A DNA stretch of 64,000 nucleotides from Emydura subglobosa. Lineage: Eukaryota > Chordata > Testudines > Chelidae. The DNA is taken from assembly GCA_007922225.1 (NCBI GenBank), contig ML679966.1, forward strand, positions 53,983,870 through 54,047,869, read 5' to 3'. The number at the start of each line of letters is the position of its first letter. Within the stretch, counting starts at the first letter, position 1. The position numbers and the translations under genes were made by a program. The notes under the pieces were generated by a model. That model saw only the letters and a list, made by a program, of their open reading frames with translations. It did not search any database and had not been told where the DNA came from. Shown here piece by piece: positions 46,976-59,220 of the stretch.

Positions 46976-49095
46976 AATTCAAAACTGAAGGTCAGTTCAG
47001 GATTATAAAATCTGTTTTAAATTGGTCCAGCCTGTTTAAACTGACAACAATGGAAATTGCATCATGTCATAGTTCCAACAGGATTAAGCTCAATTGGAAC
47101 TGCTATTAGGAAGAAACCATAATGGAGAAGAAGTGGGAATTTCAACAGTTTGCTAGCGTTCAAGCTGGTTCACACAACAACTAGCTAGAGTCATAATGGT
47201 ATCAAGTGCTCGATTCAGTTATGTCATTTGGAAATAAACCCTATTTACAGCATTAAATGCTCAGAATGAGGCCTGCAATGTCAGCAATGGCAGAACTTTA
47301 AGCTTTCCCCCAACTAATTACTATCCATAACATTGATTCCCCTCCCATATCACACTTGCCAACATTTGAGAGCTCTGAATAGGGACAACTGAGGAGAGGA
47401 ACAGGACACATTTAACAGTGAAATACATTGGAGTTAGAGCTCTTTTTAGAAGGCCACAGTCATAGCTTTAGAAAAATAGACAGGTAGCCACCCTTAAAGT
47501 AAATTGCCTAGGATTAAACAACCATACTAAAGGAAGTATTTACAGCATGTGAAGCATTGTTTAAGTGACTGGACATTTACGCTTTCTACACAATGTTAAT
47601 TGCTTCACTTTTTTGACAACAGGAAAGCCTTTTGGTCATGTAGCTATTAAATGATATAATCTGACTTGCTATTACATTGCCATTGTGTTGATAAGGAGAC
47701 CATGGAAGAGAAGGCAACTAAAACACTGGTGTACTGAGGCATAAGTACAGGTTTTTAAAACCTTTTGATTCAACCCATTTGGGGGGCAAGAGAGTAGAGG
47801 AGGCAGATAATAGGAGGTGAACTAAAAGAGAGAAAATCTGACGTTTTCCTCATGAAGATTTCACCCAAATTGTTCCAAGTGGGAGGAGAAAAGGAGATGT
47901 TAGTGCCTTCCCACTGAGCCTACTCACATAACCAATGGATCTCTCAAAGAATGACAGGAGGGCCAGGGGAAGAGGTGATCCCTGACAGAACTAGGAACAG
48001 CAGTGATGGAGTAACAGGGGTGAGGCCCAGTCAGGCTTGCCCAGTAACAGCTACTCTCCCTCTTTTCCCACCCATCCCCTTTAAAGCCCATGGATGCCAG
48101 TGTTGTCAGTAGACAAACTGCATTTAACAGTTTGAATACTGGGTATTCCTTGCTATCTGCTGGTTTGTGGCTTCCCCCAATTACGTCCTTCTCCCAGTTG
48201 TTAGTTTACTGTCCCTGGGCTCAATGGGTAAGATGATAGTTAAGAATAGAATATCCTCTGCCCATGACTAATTTAAATAGAGGAGAGGAGTCCACTATAG
48301 TTACCAGGAAAATAAATTTCTCCCGTAGCTCAGGGGCAGAGGCCTATGTTTTGGTGCTAAAGATCTGAATTTCAAACCTCACTAATAACTCACAGTAGGA
48401 TTATTACTTATGTGTTCCTCTACGTTGTTCTTTTCTCTCTCCAACTGTGCTTCTATCCTGTTTGAGGGTCCTTCTTCCTTTTGTCTTCTTATTCCGTTTC
48501 TCATTGATTTGCATTTATTCAAACTCCATCACTGTTACCAATCCCTCTATATTTATTTTTTATGACTGTGTGAGATTATAGTTAGAAAGGCAACTGTGTT
48601 GTCTACTTCTGCTCCACTCAGCAGATCAGAACACTGATGCTTGCCCTTATTTTGTTTAACAATCTGCATTTCCTTATTAGTGAAAGAAAAAAAATCTTGC
48701 ACTTATCTCCTATCCTACTTCCTCATAAGCAATATCTTGCCATAATCGTCTTTGTCTTTTGTTCTAATTCACCTATTCAGAGGACATCTTTTAATGATGT
48801 TTCAAATTTACTCTTAATAGAGCTTAAATTCACCTAATGTAGATTTTGGAGGGCCCTATAGGGCTTTAAAGCTAAAGAGAAGGATACTTGTGAGAAGAAG
48901 AAAATGGAATTGTAAATGTCTTGTTATGGCTTACACTGAATGACTTCAAGAGCATCCTTTATACTGTCCCTTCATTCATGTTGATTTGTAATAATACATT
49001 TTGCGTAGTGATCTTCATCAGTGGAACTCAAAGCACATTAAGAAACACTGATATAGCTTCTCAGAACCACTATAAACCAGACAAGCATACCTAAG
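46976..49095. other. Intronic sequence with no recognised element
   Basis: No exon or repeat family recognised. Confidence 0.5.
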
Positions 49096-49230
49096 CAGGG
49101 GTGGTGGAACAATTTTTATAGGGGGTGCTGTGAGCCCTTTAATCAAACCGTAAACCCTGTATATAATGGAAACCACTTCAAGCCAGGGGATGCAACAGCA
49201 GCCGCAGCACCTCTAGTTTCAGCACCGACG
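49096..49230. mobile_element. hAT-type MITE, copy B of the 34389 family
   Basis: Ends CAGGGGTGGTGGAAC and GTTTCAGCACCGACG are inverted. Flanks TACCTAAG (49088-49095) and TACCCAAG (49231-49238) match 7/8. The inside matches 34389-34525 throughout. Confidence 0.9.
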
Positions 49231-49247
49231 TACCCAAGTTTTATATG

Positions 49248-49350
49248 GGTAAACTATTAGATGACTTGCCTAAGATGGTGACAGAGCCAGGAGGGTAGCC
49301 TCTAAATCCTGATTCCCAGTTCCTGGCTCTAAATCCTGCCCATATTTCCC
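49248..49350 (-). mobile_element. MIR-type SINE fragment
   Basis: The plus strand gives the complement of a MIR core: ATGACTTGCCTAAGATGGTG, ACAGAGCCAGGAGGGTAGCC, then TCCTGATTCCCAGTTCCTGG. Confidence 0.7.
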
Positions 49351-52300
49351 CCTCCCCCGACACCATTGGTATTGTCATGCTGTGCATTTTAGATCCTTCA
49401 ATTAATCATCTTTTAGTAAATTACAGCTGCCGGAATGAGACCTGTCAGGAACCACACAGAAGTTGTTTTCTTCTGAGTAAAGCTTCACCCTCCTTTTCTC
49501 CCTCAGACTTGAAAATGCCTCCCAGTAGCAGTTGCAGAGCTGATCTATTTACAATATTTTAAAGATAAAGGAATAATTTCTTATCTTTCCTCAGAATGCC
49601 AAGCCCAGAGTGCCTTTAAGCGTTTATGATAAAGGAGGATGAGATTTTAACAAACATCCTATTGTAAATGTTTCAGAACTAGAACAAAACTGCAAGGTGA
49701 TGTGTTAATTTAAATGTTATTGCTGATGTTTGTGTCCGCAACCATTTAGTTTTCTGTGTTTCAGCTTCCAGGCCTCACTCTGTATTGCAGCTCCTCCTCC
49801 ATCTGAATAAAGCTTTATGTTGTCTTAGCAGGCCTACAGAGGTGCAGGAGGGGGTTCTGTATCTGTCACTGGTAGTCCATATTTCTCAAATCAGTTTCCT
49901 TTTTTATAGTTTCTCATAGATATAGTAAGCCCAAATCCAAACCTTGGATCCAAATGACCTTTGGAATTGGGTTGGGATGCCACTGAAATATAGATCTGAG
50001 GCCAAATTTTGTAGCTAAAGTCAGTTTATGATATCAAGGAACATTCTCCCACCAACTTGATTATACTAAATAAAAGTTTTCTACCAGGATTTTTCAGGCG
50101 TTTGGATAGAATTCTTAAAACGTACTGAGGCTGACAGTCCTATTCTCCCCACACTGCAATACTTCCCTTCCTCCCAAAAGAAGATTCAGTTTCTCAATAG
50201 TATCTGTATCCTTTTTCTATTAATTCAGTTTGACTTTTTCTTTTCATAGGGACTTTTTTGTAGGGTGCTCCACAAATTTGCATAATGCGTACAATTTAAC
50301 TATGGCCTTTCTGACAGCAAAGGAAGAAATACTTTGTCTTCAGGCTGTTAGACAATGGTGTCTATATGACTGTTCTTTTTAAACAGAGATCCACAAAAAG
50401 GTTTCAGAAAAATAAGAAAAAGGGACAAATCCAGTTTGAGCTTTTCAACAGAGAATTAAAGAACGATAAAAACATTATTGAGTGTATGGCTCTCTATATT
50501 TACCATCCCTGCCATTAAAAAAGAAAGTGGATTGCTGCACGAGTTCTTATTCCTTCTCCCAGCTTTCCTAAAATCCCTGATACGCTTGTATTCTGAAATA
50601 CTCCAACTCCGACTTCCTTATTTGGTTGCTGGAGCTGTTCTTTGTCTTGTTCAAACATTCTGGTAAAACTGCACGCCTCCCTCTATCCCCATGCCCTCCC
50701 CCAGTTCTATAGACATAGTCTGACTTCAGCAGGTCACCCTGACTCAGCCTCCTTTGTAATTCACTAACCAATCACACATTGGTTATGCCCATTTAAGGAG
50801 TACCTTTCCTTTTGGAAATCATCAAGGCAAGAGGGAGTTTTCAGCTGTTTGGAAACTTTGCTCTGTTGGCAGACACTGAAGTCAGCACAAAACAGGGATT
50901 TCACACAATTATTTTATTTGCTCAGAAACTAGAGATTGCTATAAAACATGTTCGATTTTTTTTTTTTTTTTAAAAAGCCTCATTGCAACTCAGTTGAAAT
51001 CACTTTTTATTCTTCAGTTGTTTGCAAGCTGCAGCTTAGCCTTGTACTTTTTTAAATGTGCAAAAACACATAGTGAATAGACTAACCAGTAAATAGTAAG
51101 CGTTTTTAATATCCTGTAGCACTGAGTGAGAAATACAGACAAGATAAAGGGAAATTATGGTCTGTATGTCTGTTTAAATAACCCTTCAAAATAAACATTT
51201 TGTGAACTTTTTCACTATACTCTGGAACTGAAACAAATCAGGCATTTAAGTTGACAGTGAATCATTTTAGGATTTCACTGCTTGTCTGAGCAAAAACCCA
51301 TCTCCTACTAATAATGTTACCTATCTCAGAAAGAAAATGTAGTGGCTAAGCTGTTCTATTAGACCAGTGACACATAAGACTGGACAAAGCCCTAGAAAGT
51401 GTACTGTAAGGAATAATCCTTTGCTGTTGGAATAGATCCATCAGAATATTTCCTATGTATTATTGTTTATTATTGAAATAGTGCTACCAGCATGCAAAAG
51501 TACTCAGAAGATTAATATGAAAACATTATAAGAACTGACATGATAACCTAACATGAAAATGTACAATAGAGCAACAGCAAGCAAGAGAGTGTAGAAGGAT
51601 GAGTCTTACTGTTTCCATAATCATAGGAAGAGATCCACAGTTGTACTGAATTTATGCTCAGCACAATGTACAGGACACAAAAGAGGAGCAGTGGGGGAAA
51701 CTGGGTTTAAGTCATTTTTCCACCTCCCCCAACTGATTTTTCTGGGTAGCTGGGGGCTGCTTAACTTGCACTGGAAGGAGCAGTTCCATAGGGATTGCTC
51801 CACAGGACAAGACTGAGTGCAATGCCACATAATCCAACTCTATCTCCTTTGCATATACCCCATATCTATACTATGGCAATATATGACCCTCGGTGGTTCA
51901 CATAAAATCTGATTAGCTTCCAGTTGCTTTTGGCATCTATTGGTCAAGAATGGTTCATTATAAGGAAAATGGTGATACCCATAATCCATGTGAATTGTTA
52001 CAAAACAGCCCTTAAAACTTCACTGAACACTAACTTTTTAACTCCATTGTACATAGAACAGCAATATATCAACCATCACATCATCATTTTACAGCCTTTT
52101 CCACACAAGAGCAGAACCTATATTAGCCAAAAATACATCTTTGTCCTCCCAGATAGCATTCCACACATTGCATTAGCCCTGATGTGCTGTGCAGGCTGTG
52201 AAAATGTCTATTTAGAGCAAGAATGAATGTGGACATTTCCACATTGTAACCAAGAAAAGTTAGTTGATGCCTACCTCAGCTATGTCCCAAGGGTTTCATG

Positions 52301-53354
52301 GGAGGTTATGAGCCATAGACATCAAAATGCCTTACTATCCATGGAGTGAATGTGCCAGGTGAGCAATCAAATGGGAGGTGACAGCCTGAGAATGCTATAT
52401 TCATAGTTACAGTTTAAATGCCGAAATCTGACCCCTTTTGGAGGGGTATGTGCTGTGCCTCCCCACCCTGGCCCCAGGAGGAGCTCGCTCTTCCCTCAGC
52501 TTGGCTGGAATTCTGTGCCCCTGATGATTATTGGGGGAGGGGAGACACCTGTGATTCCCTCCTTCCCCCCATGCACGGCCCTGTACTTGGCTTAACTGTA
52601 CAATCTGGATGGCTCCTGGATATTTTAGTTGGGAAGGTTAAATGATACCAACTTAATAGCTCCAAATTTAACTTTATAAGGTAAAGCATATCTGTCTGGA
52701 TCAACACATAGGCACAAAGCATGGGTTGCTTGAAGGGGGGAAAAGGAAAAGGAGGCAAAAAAAAAAAAAAAGAGTTGGCTGTGGACAAGAAAAGGTCACT
52801 ATTGACTTTACATTGTTACATTCATATGTCTGCATCTTACAGTCCAGTATTGAATGAGTAGATATGAGAGTGGGGAAAAGAATTTTAGTGCCAAATAATT
52901 GTCATGCCATTTTTTAAAATGATTTCCTCCCCCCCTCCCCCACACACTATTCATTTGAAGCCGATTATGGCACATAACTGGAGTGCAAACGAAACATCAT
53001 TTGCTGTTTAAACAAAAAGATGCTTTCTTAATATCCTCTGGTTACCGAGGAATATCTATATTTGTATGATGATACTTTTTAATTAATATATGCTCTCTGT
53101 TTGGTCAATAGCATTGCAGTGTTATGATCAATTTATTTTTTTAAAAAGAATTCTCATTTAATCTTAAGCTATGGCTTTCTGAGTACAAAACTGCATGAGC
53201 AACACTATTCTTATGTGATTGAATGAAAACTGTGTGCTTTTATAACAAAAATAGTTCTGTTAGCATTTAAGCACAGAAGGGCTTAAAAAAATCCAAAAAT
53301 GGTACCTAAGGAAAACCTGGAAAGAAGTCATTCTGAAATACAGTGCTGTTATAG
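49351..53354. other. Intronic sequence with no recognised element
   Basis: About 4 kb without a recognised repeat; poly-T at 50957-50973 and poly-A near 52757-52771. No supported exon. Confidence 0.5.
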
Positions 53355-53990
53355 GTGGTAGTGATCCATAACTCTGACAAATTTACGACAGCCAAAACAA
53401 ATGCCAATGCATTATTGGGCTGTGCACACAGACATCACATCATGGAGAATATTATCTCCTATTCCCATCTATATAATACAAATTACTCTTGTAGTATTGT
53501 ATTCAATTCTGGAAACCCATTAACCAAAGATGTTGACAAAAATGGAAGGTGTTCACAGAAAAGCAACACAAACCATCATCCACAGGGGATAGGAAAGATT
53601 TACTGGCAAGACAAATTAAGATATAAATATGTACTGCACAATTTAGCTAAGCAACGACTAGGGAAAGGAAGGCCTGAGAAGCATCCATTATTGTTTGAGA
53701 GATGTAAGCAAGAAGAAACATTATATATGCTAGTAAAAAGGACTGTAGCTAGGAGTGATGAGATGAAAATAAGAAGTGATAAATTAAGGCTGAATATCAG
53801 CGGAAACTTTCTAACATTAGAATGTATTAGGTTGTGGAATAATCTGCCAAAGAACGTATTGGGAGCTGTATGGATTGGGCCATTTAAAGCTAAAATGCAA
53901 AGAATATTAGAAAAAAATAGAGAATAATCTGGCATTTGTAAGAATATTGACTGAATGATCTAACATACTTTTTCCATAGCTGTCTTATAG
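53355..53990 (+). mobile_element. LINE (CR1/L3-type) 3' end with an uninterrupted ORF2 tail
   Basis: A 190-codon plus frame (53355-53927) encodes the C-terminal end of a LINE ORF2. YSCSIVFNSGNP is a degraded 'LEYCVQFWSP' block, then DKLRLNISGNFLTLECIRLW and NNLPKNVLGA match the '.F..R.V..WN.LP..VV.A' block at the end of CR1/L3 proteins. The 3' UTR follows with GAATGATCTAACATAC. The middle is diverged. No RT core is present, so the copy is 5'-truncated. Confidence 0.75.
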
Positions 53991-54211
53991 TTTCAGCTAT
54001 GCTAGTGAGATTTTGTTCCTCTGAACGGGTAAGGATTTGTACCTCGGTTGCTGAGGGTCAGAGTACAGCATTTGATTGGCACTTTCCTCTTTACAGATCA
54101 AAAACTGATATGATGGATGCCAGAAAACTAAGTTCCATGTCCTATGTAGAGTGCTAGGCTGTCAGGGGTCAGCAAGTTGCAGTAATGATTTGTAAAGCCC
54201 TCTGGAACCAC
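53991..54211. other. Short intronic stretch, nothing recognised
   Basis: Lies between the LINE tail and a hairpin element. Confidence 0.5.
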
Positions 54212-54298
54212 GGCTCAGATCCTCAAAAGTATTTAGGCTTCTAACCTTCTTTCAATTCATGAGAGTTAGGAGCCTAAATACCTTTGAGAAGCTGGGCC
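54212..54298. repeat. Inverted repeat / hairpin, 34-base arms
   Basis: Arms 54212-54245 and 54265-54298 pair with 5 mismatches in 34 around a 19-base loop (core GTATTTAGGC / GCCTAAATAC). Confidence 0.85.
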
Positions 54299-57200
54299 CA
54301 GGTTCCTTCATCTAAGACTAGTAATATGTTAACTTCAGTGGTTGGCAGCAGCTTCAAACAGTAATTTTCTGCAGCTAGTCTTATTGCTATGATAGCACAA
54401 TGGGATTTTAGAACTATCCAAAACAGATGGAACTGGTGGACAGTGATTCTGTTACACTTACATTTTTGCAATTTAATTATGTGGTAGGTGCTCAGATAGT
54501 ACGCTGATGAGTAGCAGTATAAAATTCTAAGATATTGCACGCCTATAGTTATGGTTACCCAACAGTTTCCATTATCAAGACCCTGTTATCAGTTGCTTAT
54601 AACCTTTCCAATTTTTAACTGTTTGTACTGTAATTCTGCATCCCAGGTGTCTGTCTCAGGCTGAATTTTTTTTTGGAAAGGTTCAGCAAAAATGGTTTAA
54701 GTTGATTCTGAGAACAAGATTAAAGAGAATGTGTTGTTTTGTCCATGTTAATTTTTCTTTTAAACAACTGTTCTGTACAGAAATTATAGTGCCGTGCTGC
54801 CTACTTAAAATTTGGCAGGGTGTTCCCCCTGGGGTCAGGGAAGGGCCTTTTGCTATCTCCATGAATATTTGCCCACATTTGGCTAAGTTATAAAATAGAG
54901 ATAGAGTTTGGCAGCTAAATTTTCTGAAGGTTTCATCTGTAGTGGACAAACTACAGCTCAAGGCTGTAAGGACTGAGCAGGATTTCCCTGCAATTGTTGC
55001 TCCAGGCTGCTATGGTGACAGGCACTTGAACTGAGAGACTCTCTCCTCTATTCTGTCATGCTCCCTCTGCTTTTGCCCAGGCAGCAAGGTGGAAGAAGAG
55101 GAGCAGCCTGGCATTTCTTAACTTTTGAATGCTTGGCTTTGCAACCTTAATATATATAATGTAATATAGATAATGTAAACACCCTCCCCTCAAAATTACA
55201 ATGCTTACTGTATCTGACAATCATACCAAGGCTTTTGCTCTTTGACCAAATGTTGTCTTTAACAGCAATGCAAACATCTGATACACAGATATACTTACAG
55301 AGTTTGAACCATACATCTCTCTGTAGGATATTTATCAAGGTTCTGGAGAAGTATAAAGTTTGGCAAACAGCTATTCAAATGGGACAAAAATACAATGCCA
55401 AGGAGCCTGGTAGCGTAGAATTGCATTGCACAGCAAGAATGCATTTTTTAAGATAGCTTTGATTAGCCATCTGGAAAATTGCATATTAAAATGCTCTATT
55501 TGATACATCTTTGTGCATATAGAATTTACTGCAACTATTTCACTGAAGGTCATGTTTAGAAACCACCATGTTATATAAAGGAAGGTGATTCTAATACAAG
55601 ATTACCCATTATGATGCCCCCTTCAAAAAAAGTACAGTTCCATATGAAGAAAACTGTTTAGCTAAAATGTTACTTGATGTGCCCTCTACAGAGACTAGTT
55701 CCCAGACATATACAGTACCCCCCCCCCTTCCTCCATCAACTGGATAGGAACAGGAGAAGATTGTTTTAGGAACCATATTTTAGAAAATGGGAAATTGTTC
55801 TGGCTTGGAATTTTTTTGGTTTCTCTATGCAATTGATGATAGTTTATGCTACAGTTCCTAAAAATGCTCTTATCTGGCAGAAGTACTTTAAAAATAATTT
55901 AGCTATGTCTAGTACATGCAGTCTGACAAAACTGAGTGTTTTCGAAGATCAGAACTGAGTCTGTTTCTGGCTGGCAAGGAATAGCATTGCAGACATACAG
56001 TTTGTGTTAGTGTAGACTTTTAAGAACAAGTTAGACATTTTCTAGTAAAGAATGACTGACAACTGTATATTTTCCTTTAGAATTCTTTTACTTTGATTAA
56101 ACTGAAAAAAATGTGCATCAAGCCTCTTCCACAGTACTAACACATACGGTTCATATTTGGAGGGACACAACACCCCTTATTAAAATATAATCCCAAAAGC
56201 ATAGCATACTGATTCACATGTCTGCTAACTAATGCCATATTATTATTACTACATGAAAAACGTACAAAACATAGCCATAGATACAATGTATCCTTTAAAA
56301 ATAATGAATGAAAACAGCTCAGGGTTTCATAAAACAGAAAAAAAAAAAACCCATACATATAGAGAGTGTTCTGTGCTGATATCTACCCAGAGCCAAAAAG
56401 ATTTCTTGTTAATTTATTTGCCAAATCCAAAGGGAGCCTCTTTTTGGCCTGGGCAAAAAAAGAAATCCCCACAGGTATCCTGTGACCAAACATTATAAGG
56501 CAACTGCTCTGCAAGGTTCCTTCAGCACATGGAAAATCTGTTCTGAAAGACTATTGTGTTCATTTTACAACTTCACATATTGTCATGCTGTAAAACCCAT
56601 ACTTGCTCTTATTTACAGTGAGTGAGAAAGCTCCAATCCTCTCCTCCCATCCCCACCTGATAGCACTGGCTATCAGGTTTTAAATAGTTTGTATTAGAAA
56701 AGACATTTTTTAATATACTTAAATCAACAGTTACACCTAGAGGAAAGACAGAGACATAAGATACAAACATACTGTCAAGACCAATACCTGAAAATGTCTG
56801 TGCTTGGGAGAGTGTTATATTGCCTCTAAATGAAATTAGTCTTCATCATTCATAGTTTTAGAAGTCAGAACAGACTGTTATGATACTTCATTCAGACTTC
56901 CAGTCTAACAGGTCCATACAGTGGCTCTCACTTCAAAGTAATCAACAAAGTTAACAATATTAATTGTATTTGACAAAGTTGCAGAGAAAAAGACATTTAT
57001 AACTGCAGTGTGAGGACTTTATATAATATTTGACCTTTTATTCTCACATTAAATTTAATGAGAATGCTTTAAATGTAAAATTACCATAGATCCTCACTCA
57101 AACTTCTGACTGTAGTAAAATGTGTTCTCATGCAAGTTCTTTTACCATTGACAGCAGCCTTAAAAAGTTGTGGGAGCGGGAGTGTAGTAGCACTAGGAAG

Positions 57201-58242
57201 AGTAGCCATTAATTCACATAGGTACATAGAGACATACTTTACAAAGAGGACTTAATCCCTCGACTCCTGTCCCCTCAATGCTGCTGCTGCCTCACAATAG
57301 GCCAGAGGGAAGCAAATTCACTTAGCTATAGACTCTTCCAAGATGGGGGTGGTTCTTATGCCAACCTGCTGCTACTCCTAAACACAGGGGCACATCCGGT
57401 GATTTCTAGGGAGGGAGAGAATGAAGTTTAGCACACTGCATTCTAGCAATCCCTGCCTAGCCAGTGTACTCTGGGACCAGGTTCAGCTAGTGTAGTTTAG
57501 CTTGGCAGATCATGCTGAAGAGATAGTCCTCCGGGTGCAGGGAGTGACAAACTGCTCCCCTTCTGCCTCACCCAGCTCATTCTGGGTGCAGCTATGAATT
57601 GAGGGCAGACTATTATAGGTTCTTAATATGAATATTTAACATGATAAGCCTTCCCTGTGAAAGGTCAGTTTTTTGGGGGGCGTGTAAGTCAGTGGAGTTA
57701 CACTAAGGTGGAGTTTGACCTATGAGGTGAAAAGATCATTTGAGAGGTATGAGAAAAAGAGGTTCATTTCAAGGAGTACTCAGTGACTTTTGCAGGAAAG
57801 AAAGACTTGGTATGCAGAACTGCATAGAAGCCAGAACTCAGAAGAGGATGCTTTGGCAAATAACACTAACAAAGCCATATTAAGAAATCAAACGAGGCTT
57901 GAAGTGAAGGTGAAAGCACAAAAATCAAAAGGAAGGGATTAAAATGTAAAAGCAATGAAAGAGTAAACAAATACTTCGTGTTAGGAACATAAAATCTGTT
58001 TGGATTGGAAAGTTTTGGAAGAATTAAACTACAGAACAGCATTTGATGGTCTACAAACACAGAACATAGGGAATGAATTGGAATTGCAGGTCTGTGCTGA
58101 CTAAATGCAGCCTGCTTCACAAGAGAACATTTAGTTGTAAAATCATCAAGAACAGCAAACCAGCTACAATGTGACTAAGGGTCTGATCTCAAAAGATGCC
58201 CTCAAAACACCCTCTCTGGCTTTCTAGACAGATGGGGACCCT
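54299..58242. other. Intronic sequence with no recognised element
   Basis: About 4 kb; poly-C near 55720 and a poly-A near 56337. No exon or repeat family recognised with confidence. Confidence 0.5.
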
Positions 58243-59220
58243 CAGGCCCAGACCCACAATGACATTTAGGTGCTGTGATGCTAAGAGTTGCAATGCCTAA
58301 CTTTAAGGTACCTAGAAAACCCTTGGAACACCTCTGATATCCACAAAACTCAAGTTAGGTGCTAAGGCTCCCTATACAATTCATGGGGAGAGAGAGGTGC
58401 CTTAGAACGTGGTCCACAATAGCCAGCATGTCAAGCAGGGAGCTGCCTACGATAGCCAATGGGAGATAATGACAGGAGAGATGTGTCCTAAGTCCCACCC
58501 CCTCACTGAATTCAGTGCTTAAATTCAGATGTGGAGCTCCCTCAGTCTCTCTGTTGAAGCTGTTCCACTGCATATAAATGCTTAAAGTCCTTGTACCAGA
58601 GAGAAACAATGTGAGTGAGAATGACTTTGTAGCCTGACGGTTAGACCACCTGACTGGAGACCCAGGTTCTAGTCCCTCTACTTCAATGACTCATTACTTA
58701 TCCAAAGTGGAACATTTTCAGCAGCAGATATTGAGGAAGCCCCACATCAAAATATCCCACAGCTCAGGGGTTAGAGCACTCTTCTTCAAATCTTCCCCTC
58801 TCCCTGCCAGACAGCAGGTGGAATTGAACCTCCATCTCCCACATCTGAGATGAATGCTCAACCACTGAGCTAAAAGTTATAAGGTGTGCACCAGCATCAT
58901 TGCTTCTCCTCCAGCTAGGTTTTGAATGGCACCTGATCCAGTAGGTGGCCTCCAAGAACTCCAACCAGATTGGAGGGCTCCGCACACGAGATATGTGGGG
59001 GAATGCCTGTTTTCCCCTGGTTCATGGATTGGTCTGACACTTAGCAGGAGGTAGGTGCCTGGACACCAAAAGTGAGGCAGCAGTACACATATCCAAGGGC
59101 AGAAACGTAGGCACCGAATGAGTTTAGGTGCTTGCAAGGTTGTGTGTCAGTTTCGTGAATTGTTGTGAAGCCTAAAACAGCGATCTAAGAGCTTATGTCC
59201 TTTGGTGGATTTGGGCCTCA
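58243..59220. mobile_element. Composite repeat with inverted ends and tRNA-like modules
   Basis: Ends AGGCCCAGACCCAC (58244-58257) and GTGGATTTGGGCCT (59205-59218) are inverted copies with 2 mismatches. Inside are tRNA-like modules on both strands: plus TAGCCTGACGGTTAGACCAC with GGTTCTAGTCC (58630-58677), plus CAGCTCAGGGGTTAGAGCAC (58760s), and minus TAGCTCAGTGGTTGAGCATT with GGTTCAATTCC (58810-58872). No target duplication found. Confidence 0.6.
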
